A stretch of 16,479 nucleotides of DNA from Acidobacteriaceae bacterium (GTDB taxonomy: Bacteria > Acidobacteriota > Terriglobia > Terriglobales > Acidobacteriaceae). A model generated the notes under the pieces. That model saw nothing but the letters and a program-made list of their open reading frames with translations. It was not told the origin of the DNA and made no database searches. Where the stretch lies: positions 20,167-36,645 of the forward strand of contig PLUJ01000193.1 in assembly GCA_003165455.1 (NCBI GenBank), given 5' to 3'. Below are positions 6,654 to 11,994 of the stretch, piece after piece (within the stretch, counting starts at the first letter, position 1; every line of letters starts with the position of its first letter). The position numbers were made by a program, and so were the translations under genes.

Positions 6654-7419
6654 CGCAACCCGTTCTACTTCCCCTGCCAGTGCCAATAATTCGCCCGAAA
6701 ACAATAACCCTCGCGAAAATAATGACCCTCGCGAAAAGTTAATCGTTGCCCTTGATGTTTCCACTGCTTCAGCCGCGCAAAAACTTGTCACAGCCGTGGG
6801 CGATTCGGCTCTGACCTACAAAGTCGGCATGCAGCTTTATACCGCCGAAGGTCCATCCCTCGTTCGCGATCTGGTGTCTTCCGGCCGAAGAGTCTTCCTC
6901 GATCTCAAGTATCACGACATCCCTAACACCGTCGCAGCCGCCGTGAAGGAAGCCGCGCAGCTCGGCCTCAGCTTCTTAACCGTACACACGCTGGGTGGCG
7001 AAAAAATGCTCCTCGCCGCCTCCGAAGCCGCCCGCGCCGCAAATCCTGATTTGAAGGTCCTCGGCGTAACCGTGCTCACCAGCATGGGCGCGGACGACCT
7101 CGCTCAACTCGGCATCTCCGGCAGCCTTATCGATGAAGTCTTACGCCTCGCAACTCTTGCCTTGGCTAGCGGATGTCACGGCATTGTCGCCTCCGCTCGC
7201 GAAGCTCCCGAACTTCGCAAACATCTCGGCAACAAATTCGCCCTGGTCACGCCCGGCGTTCGTCCCGCTGGAGCCGGCCACGCCGATCAAGTCCGCGTTG
7301 TAACTCCCGCGCAAGCCATCGCCGCTGGCGCCAGCCACATCGTCGTAGGTCGCCCAATCACTGACGCCCCCGATCCGGCAGCGGCTGCTAAGGCCATCCT
7401 CACAGAGATCAGTTCTTAA
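6625..7419 (+). CDS. pyrF: Orotidine 5'-phosphate decarboxylase
   Basis: PyrF decarboxylates OMP to UMP, the last step of de novo pyrimidine synthesis, in the cytoplasm. The 264-residue product is a TIM barrel. It has LIVALDVS (39-46) and Lys67 in TYKVG. The catalytic signature DLKYHDIPNTV at 93-103 contains Asp93, Lys95 and Asp98. LVTPGVRP lies at 207-214, and VVGRPIT holds the phosphate-binding Arg243. About 37 residues precede the barrel. They are Ser/Asn/Pro-rich, contain a tandem ENN-PRE repeat and are not part of the family domain. No in-frame ATG, GTG or TTG exists between 6625 and the barrel, and the rlpA stop (6604-6606) is in the same frame just upstream. ATG 6625 is therefore the only standard start, despite a weak ribosome-binding site and its position inside a hairpin. 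Confidence 0.93.
   Translation: MQSETVISGSATRSTSPASANNSPENNNPRENNDPREKLIVALDVSTASAAQKLVTAVGDSALTYKVGMQLYTAEGPSLVRDLVSSGRRVFLDLKYHDIPNTVAAAVKEAAQLGLSFLTVHTLGGEKMLLAASEAARAANPDLKVLGVTVLTSMGADDLAQLGISGSLIDEVLRLATLALASGCHGIVASAREAPELRKHLGNKFALVTPGVRPAGAGHADQVRVVTPAQAIAAGASHIVVGRPITDAPDPAAAAKAILTEISS
6697..6732 (+). repeat. Two 18-bp tandem repeats inside pyrF
   Basis: GAAAACAATAACCCTCGC (6697-6714) is followed directly by GAAAATAATGACCCTCGC (6715-6732). The two differ at two positions. They encode two in-frame six-residue units, ENNNPR and ENNDPR, in the N-terminal extension of PyrF. Confidence 0.85.
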
Positions 7420-7511
7420 TTTTGTTTGATTTGTTTTAATTAGTAAGAGGCCCCCATGCTGAAGATCTTCTCTCACCCAAGTTCCTCGCGTTTGCAGAAA
7501 CAAAATAGAGT

Positions 7512-7540
7512 TTGACCATACCATCTGACCATGGTCTAAT
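7512..7540 (+). promoter_or_regulatory. Promoter and overlapping operator of first TA pair
   Basis: TTGACC (7512-7517), a 17-base spacer and TCTAAT (7535-7540) match the sigma-70 consensus at five of six positions in each box. A perfect 10-bp palindrome, GACCATGGTC (7527-7536), overlaps the -10 box, and TGACCAT also occurs at the -35 box. This is the expected geometry for autorepression by a Phd-type antitoxin. The transcript would start near 7547, leaving a leader of only about 10 bases. Confidence 0.65.
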
Positions 7541-7557
7541 TGTTCGAGGTAGATCAT

Positions 7558-7800
7558 ATGGAACAAGTCTCTATTTCGGAATTTAAGGCCAAGTGTCTTT
7601 CCATGTTGGAGCAGGTGCAAAAGACGAAAAAACCGATCCGCGTGACTCGCTTCGGAAAGCCCGTCGCCGAGGTTGTTCCAGCCTCCCCCATTGCAGGTCC
7701 ACGGGATTGGATAGGCTCGATGAAAAATACCATCGAAATCCTGGAAGATATCGTCTCTCCCGCCAGCGATGAAAATGAGTGGGAGGTTCTGCGCGATTGA
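7558..7800 (+). CDS. Phd/YefM-family antitoxin
   Basis: This 80-residue protein has the Phd/YefM N-terminal DNA-binding and dimerisation pattern. It reads VSISEFKAKCLSMLEQVQKT, then PIRVTRFGKPVAEVVP (about 27-42), followed by an acidic, flexible tail (DENEWEVLRD) that would wrap the toxin. ATG 7558 is chosen over the in-frame TTG at 7540 because GAGG at 7546-7549 is well placed and the domain begins there. It neutralises the PIN-domain toxin encoded next and probably represses the promoter at 7512-7540. The stop codon overlaps the TTG start of the toxin gene (TTGA). Confidence 0.85.
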   Translation: MEQVSISEFKAKCLSMLEQVQKTKKPIRVTRFGKPVAEVVPASPIAGPRDWIGSMKNTIEILEDIVSPASDENEWEVLRD

Positions 7801-8186
7801 AGCTCCTTCTTGACACGCATATTTGGCTGTGGACCTGGCACGATGTCAGCCGCCTCGGAAAAAGAGTCGTGCGCGAACTCAAGAATCCTGAGAATGAACT
7901 TTGGCTTTCCCCCATCAGCACCTGGGAAGCACTGGTCTTGCACGCCAAAGGTCGAATACGATTGCCCAAGGACATTAATAACTGGATAGTTGAGGCAACC
8001 TCACCCCTCATCGAGGCTCCAGTGACCCATGAAATTGCACTGGCGTCCTGGCAGTTGCCTCTATCCCATAATGATCCAGCGGATCGCTTCTTAGCAGCGA
8101 CCGCCCAGGTGCTTGAACTAACTCTTGTAACTGCAGACGCCAAACTTCTTGGCTTAGGAAACATTTCTACGTTGGCGAATCGCTGA
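7797..8186 (+). CDS. PIN-domain toxin, VapC-like
   Basis: The product is 129 residues, the usual VapC size. It has the four acidic PIN residues: Asp6 (LLLDTHIWLW), Glu44 (STWEAL), Asp96 (DPADRFLAATA) and Asp114 (LVTADAKL). VapC toxins are Mg-dependent RNases that usually cut tRNA or rRNA, and the target here is unknown. The start is taken as TTG 7797, four bases before the end of the antitoxin gene. The PIN fold begins exactly there and GGGAGG at 7781-7786 lies 10 bases upstream. A GTG at 7779 would add six residues inside the antitoxin frame. The overlap implies translational coupling, giving toxin less than antitoxin. Confidence 0.85.
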   Translation: MKLLLDTHIWLWTWHDVSRLGKRVVRELKNPENELWLSPISTWEALVLHAKGRIRLPKDINNWIVEATSPLIEAPVTHEIALASWQLPLSHNDPADRFLAATAQVLELTLVTADAKLLGLGNISTLANR

Positions 8187-8385
8187 TCTCCGAGTCTTTC
8201 TGACCCAATCTTCGCAAAAATATTCTTCTTCCTCTTCGAAACTTCTTTACTGAACCCCTTCGGAGTTTCACCTAATTAAATATTGTTAATGCAATTCGAG
8301 GTTTTGCACCGCGCATGCGGGTGTACAATTTTCTTAGCAGAAAGCACTCGTTTGCTCCGCTCTGTTTGCAAGCTTGAGGTGCTCA

Positions 8386-9456
8386 TTGAACGTTCACTTT
8401 AGTTACCGCCTTCATAAAACTCCCGCCGTAGAAAAAGATATTCAACATCAAATTGAAAAACTGCGAAAACGCCTTCAGGCATTTCGCCCGGAGCTCATTC
8501 ATCTGAAGGGCATGGTCGAGGAAGCCTCCGCCCGTGAAGGCGCCAGCGTCTCGCTCAACCTGCGCCTGCCGTCCGGCCAAATGGCCGCTCAGGAAAGTGC
8601 GCCGACCGCCGCAGCTGCAGTGAAGAGCGCGTTCGAAGATCTGCGGCAACAGCTCACCAAGCATAAAGAGCTTCTGCGCTCCACTCACAAGTGGACGCGC
8701 CGCCAGAAAGACATCTCCCCCCGTCACGACCTCTCCGTTCCATTCGAGGAGACTCTCGCCGCCGTCTTTCCCGCCACCGTCTCGGCCGAGGATGTTCGCT
8801 CCTACGTGAACGCCAATCTTTCCCGCCTGGAACGATTTGTCGAACGCGAAATCTACTTCCGCGAGGCCGCAGATCAGGTTCCTCTCAGTTCCATCACCAC
8901 TGAGGAAGTAATCGACGAAACCATCGCTGCCGCTCTCGGCGGTGACGCCGACAATGGCGATGGCGAGAAGCACCGTGAAAAGCCCGAGCGTCTCGCTCTC
9001 GAACCCTGGCTTTACCGCCTCGCCCTTGATGCCATCGACAAACTTTCCCGTCCGGAAGGTACCAACGGCGGCGCCGTCCACCTCGAAGCGTCCGCCCGCA
9101 AAGCCAACGTCCGCGCCAGCGACGACGCCGAACTCCAATTTCACCAACCCGACGAAACCATCACCGAAGAAACTCTCATCGCCGACGAACGCGTTTCCAC
9201 TCCCGAACAAATTGTCGGCTCCGATGAAATGATGCGCCTCATCGCCATCGCCCTCCGCGACGTCAGATCCGACCATCGGGAAGCCTTCATTTTGCACGCG
9301 ATCGAAGGCTTCGGAATCGACGAAATCTGCGCCATTACCGGCGCTCCTCCGGAGCGGATCTCCAAAGCCATTTCAGCCGCGCGCGATCATCTGCGAAAAT
9401 CGCCCCAGTTCGTCGGGCAGTTCCGTGGCCGGTTCGCCTCCACTGGCACCGCATAA
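8386..9456 (+). CDS. HPF/RaiA hibernation factor fused to sigma-70 domains
   Basis: This 356-residue protein has two recognisable parts. Residues 1-100 are an HPF/RaiA ribosome-binding domain: MNVHFSYRLH, EKLRKRLQAFRPEL, VSLNLRLPSGQMAAQE, and ALxxAFxDLRQQLTKHKELLR-like helix 2, with QLTKHK also in E. coli HPF. The usual long-HPF dimerisation domain is absent. Instead, residues about 135-220 resemble sigma region 2. TTEEVIDETIAAAL is like the core-binding helix 2.2, and EPWLYRLALDAID is like region 2.4. Residues about 273-338 resemble region 4: PEQIVGSDEMMRLIAIALRD, HREAFILHAIEGFGIDEICA and PPERISKAISAARDHLRK, a helix-turn-helix. An acidic linker (about 186-200 and 245-270) separates them. TTG 8386 is preferred because GAGG (8376-8379) is six bases upstream and HPF domains start at MNV. 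It probably forms an operon with the downstream eRF1-like gene. Confidence 0.85.
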   Translation: MNVHFSYRLHKTPAVEKDIQHQIEKLRKRLQAFRPELIHLKGMVEEASAREGASVSLNLRLPSGQMAAQESAPTAAAAVKSAFEDLRQQLTKHKELLRSTHKWTRRQKDISPRHDLSVPFEETLAAVFPATVSAEDVRSYVNANLSRLERFVEREIYFREAADQVPLSSITTEEVIDETIAAALGGDADNGDGEKHREKPERLALEPWLYRLALDAIDKLSRPEGTNGGAVHLEASARKANVRASDDAELQFHQPDETITEETLIADERVSTPEQIVGSDEMMRLIAIALRDVRSDHREAFILHAIEGFGIDEICAITGAPPERISKAISAARDHLRKSPQFVGQFRGRFASTGTA

Positions 9457-9470
9457 ATCACTTCGATCAC

Positions 9471-9477
9471 AAAGGAG
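9471..9477 (+). promoter_or_regulatory. Ribosome-binding site of the eRF1-like gene
   Basis: AAAGGAG lies 11 bases before ATG 9489, in the 32-base gap after the HPF-sigma gene. It shows that the second gene is translated independently although probably co-transcribed. Confidence 0.65.
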
Positions 9478-9488
9478 TAGCCCAGCGA

Positions 9489-10730
9489 ATGATTACTCGT
9501 GAACAAATCCATGAACTAGCGCAATTCGAAGATCCGGCAGGTTGCGCTCTTAGCTATTATTTTCAGCCGAGCGCGCCAAGCAACAAAGCTCACAAGGGAG
9601 AAGCAATCCTAACCAAAGACCTTGCGCGTGAGGCCTTGCATCGGCTCGAAGACCAGCGCAGCGATAAATGTCCATCCGCCCGCGAGGACTTGGATCGCAT
9701 CGTGCGCCTGTCGCAGGAAATGCGCGGCAACGGCAGCCACGCCAAAGCGGTTTTCGCCTGCGGGGCGCAAAACTTCTGGCGCGAATACGATCTGCCGGCA
9801 CACCTGAGTGGCACTCAAATTCAGGTAAACCGTCACTTCCATCTCAAACCGCTTGCGCAGATTCTCGGAGCGTTTCCTCGCCTCGGCATCGTGCTCGTCG
9901 ATCGTCACCGGGCGCGGCTATTCGATCTTCGCCTCGGCGAATTGACCGAGCGCGAAGGATTTTTTCATCCTTTATCCCGCCGTGGCCGTGGCGATGGCTT
10001 TGCCGGATACGATGGAGGCCACGCCGAACGCCGCGTCGCTGATGAAGTGCTGCATCATTTCAAGGCAGTCGCCGAAGTTCTGAAATCTTCACTCGAAAAA
10101 CATGTCTTCGAGAAGTGGATTCTCGGCTGTCAGGATACGCACTGGTCGCAATTCGAGCCGCAACTCCATCCCGAGGTTTCGCAAAAACTGCTGGGCCGCT
10201 TTTCTAGCGACGTCGCGCACGTGAGCAATGATATTGTCCGGTCCCGCGCCGAACAAATTTTCGCCGACTGGCAAGATCTGCGCTGCAATGACGCCGTTCG
10301 CGAAACCCTCAGCCAGGCTCACGCCAACGGCCGCGGCGTCACCGGACTTCGCCGCGTTCTGCGTTCCCTCGAGATGGGCGAAGTCCAAACCCTGCTGATC
10401 GGCGACCACTACGTCGCCCAGGCTGTAGAATGTACCGGCTGCGGCCACCTTGACGCTCATCTGGTGAGCAGCTGCCCGATCTGCGACCGCGAAACTCGCG
10501 AGGTCGTCGACGTCGCCGAGGCCATCCTGCCCCGCGTCATCCACCAGGACATCGAACTCTTCTATGTCAAAGACAATCCCGAACTCGATGGCGTCGGCAA
10601 CATCGCCGCTCTGCTGCGCTTCCGCTCCGAGGGCAATAACGTCAGACCCATCGACGAAGGTGCCGACCGGCGCTCTCTCGGCCGCCAACCAGGCCTGGTC
10701 GGCCGCTACCGAGGCCTCGCCACAGGATGA
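9489..10730 (+). CDS. Bacterial eRF1-like (baeRF-type) protein with zinc ribbon
   Basis: This 413-residue protein has the order of archaeo-eukaryotic release factor domains. An N-terminal region (1-125) is followed by a central RNase-H-like domain starting LGIVLVDRHRARLFDL (132-147). A loop with Gly176-Gly177-His178 then leads into a long helix ERRVADEVLHHFKAVAEVL, where eRF1 has GGQ followed by its helix. The C-terminal domain is L7Ae-like (about 280-350) with RRVLRSLEMGEVQTLLIGD and an inserted zinc ribbon, Cys315-x2-Cys318 and Cys329-x2-Cys332, as in aRF1/Pelota-like proteins. eRF1 uses the Gln of GGQ to hydrolyse peptidyl-tRNA. His at that place makes hydrolysis uncertain. A role in ribosome rescue or in binding hibernating ribosomes is inferred from its neighbour, the HPF-sigma gene 32 bases upstream. 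The exact family subgroup was not determined. Confidence 0.75.
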   Translation: MITREQIHELAQFEDPAGCALSYYFQPSAPSNKAHKGEAILTKDLAREALHRLEDQRSDKCPSAREDLDRIVRLSQEMRGNGSHAKAVFACGAQNFWREYDLPAHLSGTQIQVNRHFHLKPLAQILGAFPRLGIVLVDRHRARLFDLRLGELTEREGFFHPLSRRGRGDGFAGYDGGHAERRVADEVLHHFKAVAEVLKSSLEKHVFEKWILGCQDTHWSQFEPQLHPEVSQKLLGRFSSDVAHVSNDIVRSRAEQIFADWQDLRCNDAVRETLSQAHANGRGVTGLRRVLRSLEMGEVQTLLIGDHYVAQAVECTGCGHLDAHLVSSCPICDRETREVVDVAEAILPRVIHQDIELFYVKDNPELDGVGNIAALLRFRSEGNNVRPIDEGADRRSLGRQPGLVGRYRGLATG

Positions 10731-11059
10731 CTTGAAGAAAGACTAATTGCCCAGGTGTGCCAGAGCATGTATCGGCGGCAAGGAAATTTGGGTGGGGCAA
10801 GCAGACTTGGGTATGTGCTGGCTGGGCGAACAGTTTTGCGGACTCCACGGATTTCGCTAGAACACCTTGCTCTAATGTCTTTGGGCCAGATCTCATGTCT
10901 ACGAGCCAGATTTTGGGTGGCGCAGCGGTTCACCGCTGCGATAGATTTGCCTCACGCTCGCGGCTTTAGCCGCTGCGGTTGGCTCGCGCCAAACTCACGT
11001 AACCTCTCGTACTCTTAGTTATCTCCCCACTCCCACACCTACAAATTAAAATCCACGGC
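10731..11059. other. Intergenic region, 329 bp, with REP-like hairpins
   Basis: No believable gene was found. Short open frames here have no ribosome-binding site and their peptides look like translated repeat. The region holds two nearby hairpins (10921-10973). It also holds two similar stretches, TTTGGGTGGGGCA near 10787 and TTTTGGGTGGCGCA at 10911-10924, which suggest dispersed intergenic repeat material. Confidence 0.5.
10921..10973. repeat. REP-like pair of GC-rich hairpins
   Basis: CGCAGCGGT (10921-10929) pairs perfectly with ACCGCTGCG (10932-10940) across a two-base turn. Twenty bases on, GCGGCT (10960-10965) pairs with AGCCGC (10968-10973) across TT. TGGCGC (10918-10923) and GCGCCA (10986-10991) form a partly competing outer pair. 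Alternating small palindromes between genes resemble REP/BIME elements. Copies elsewhere in the genome cannot be seen from this window. Confidence 0.55.
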
Positions 11060-11494
11060 ATGCTGAAGCTTCTGCCCTTTCTGCTAGTCATCGGACTCAT
11101 GGCCTACGGATGGTATCGTAACGATCTCCGCCGGCTCACCCGGGACTTCGCTTGCATAAAACCCTTCAACGGCCAGCTTCAGCCCTGCATCGTGCGCTTT
11201 CCCACCGATGAAACCGGCACCGATTGCGCTCTTGGCGCCGATAATGAGGGCCTCCACATTTCGTCCTCCCTCGACGCTCTGCAGCACCACAGTATCTGGT
11301 CGCGCCGGCGTTACCGGATCAAAAAGCCCATTCTGATCCCATGGCATTCCCTTGAAATCAATGACGCCAGCTTTCCCATGCGAAATTACCTTCGCTTCGA
11401 TGTCCCGTCAAATGGCGTAAGCTTCTTCGTTCCTCGCGACAAAGGTCACCTGCTGCTGGAACAAGTTGGAAGAGCAACAACATCCCAAGGCTGA
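11060..11494 (+). CDS. Unknown protein with one N-terminal membrane helix
   Basis: I do not recognise this 144-residue protein. A single hydrophobic helix (about 3-18, LLPFLLVIGLMAYGWY) is followed by positive residues (RNDLRR), suggesting an N-out or signal-anchor topology. The rest is a small soluble domain. FNGQLQPCIVRFP, ADNEGLHISSS, KKPILIPWHSLEI and LRFDVPSNGVSFFVPRD give an alternating beta pattern, like proteins with a PH-like or bacterial 'YcxB/PH-like' barrel, but that is a guess. Cys31, Cys43 and Cys56 show no metal-site spacing. No good ribosome-binding site precedes ATG 11060. It stands alone between two long spacers. Confidence 0.6.
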   Translation: MLKLLPFLLVIGLMAYGWYRNDLRRLTRDFACIKPFNGQLQPCIVRFPTDETGTDCALGADNEGLHISSSLDALQHHSIWSRRRYRIKKPILIPWHSLEINDASFPMRNYLRFDVPSNGVSFFVPRDKGHLLLEQVGRATTSQG

Positions 11495-11907
11495 TCTTCG
11501 GCTTGCTGTCGTCGCTTGCACCTTTTGCCCTTCACTCTCCGAGCAAAAATAGCGAACTGTGACATCCGACCTTGTCATCCACAGGCCAATCATCGGATCA
11601 TGCCTACGGAAGCGGTAACCACCACGAGCTACGCCGAGACCAACAGACGCTAACTCTTTTGTTTACGAATTTTGAGCCTTAAGTCCTTTATTTCATGAAT
11701 TTTGCAGGAACTTTTTTGCTAACGCGATGATTCCAGGGATTCGTGAAAAAAAACGTTATCAGACAAACCCCGGAGGCGCCCGTACTCAATTCATGTCTAT
11801 CGAAAATCCAGCACCGCCTGGAAATAATGTCCCGAAAAATATTCTTCAAGGAAATTGCCTTTTAATCTTCGCCTCCGTGTCTCTGTGACTCTGAGGTGAA
11901 CCTGTCT

Positions 11908-11937
11908 CTCCGATTCGCGGAACTCCGATTCGCGGAA
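11908..11937. repeat. Two tandem 15-bp repeats, each a dyad
   Basis: CTCCGATTCGCGGAA occurs twice with no spacer and no mismatch (11908-11922 and 11923-11937). Each copy contains TCCG-N5-CGGA, an inverted repeat. The pair ends 21 bases upstream of a candidate extended -10 element of the asparaginase gene, where an activator or repressor could sit. Confidence 0.75.
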
Positions 11938-11958
11938 GTGATAAGCCGCCTCCTACCG

Positions 11959-11967
11959 TGATATGCT
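11959..11967 (+). promoter_or_regulatory. Candidate extended -10 promoter of the asparaginase gene
   Basis: TG-A-TATGCT has the extended -10 layout (TGn plus a hexamer with four of six consensus matches). No -35 box is recognisable, which fits an extended -10 or activator-dependent promoter next to the tandem dyads. The start would be near 11974, just before AGGAGG at 11986-11991. Confidence 0.35.
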
Positions 11968-11994
11968 TCCCCGTTTGGCTTCAACAGGAGGAGC

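Larger units (their letters stand above)
11495..11994. other. Intergenic region, 500 bp, without a gene
   Basis: No open frame with coding character was found. A 17-codon frame at about 11600-11653 has no ribosome-binding site. The middle (11650-11760) is AT-rich with short oligo-A and oligo-T runs and a near repeat, CGAATTTTG/TGAATTTTG. The right end carries a CTCNGTG-type low-complexity stretch (about 11871-11900), two tandem 15-bp dyads (11908-11937) and a probable extended -10 promoter for the asparaginase gene. Confidence 0.5.

Noticed and set aside
7420..7470. Intrinsic terminator after pyrF
   Set aside because: The region is T-rich and has the palindrome GAAGATCTTC at 7461-7470, but no GC-rich stem followed by a T-run.
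8301..8329. Promoter TTGCAC...TACAAT upstream of the HPF-sigma gene
   Set aside because: TACAAT (8324-8329) is a fair -10 box, but the spacer to TTGCAC is only 14 bases, too short for a normal sigma-70 promoter, and no better -35 box was seen.
8383..9297. 304-residue open frame on the minus strand opposite the HPF-sigma gene
   Set aside because: It is Gly/Phe/Asp-rich with no recognisable domain, and its frame is explained by the codon bias of the plus-strand gene, which has clear HPF and sigma motifs.
10089..10688. 199-residue minus-strand frame opposite the eRF1-like gene
   Set aside because: Shadow of the plus-strand gene, with low-complexity Ala/Asp/Val composition and no ribosome-binding site.
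10755..11018. Short plus-strand frames (70-87 codons) after the eRF1-like gene
   Set aside because: They run through REP-like repeat DNA, have no ribosome-binding site and overlap one another in different frames.
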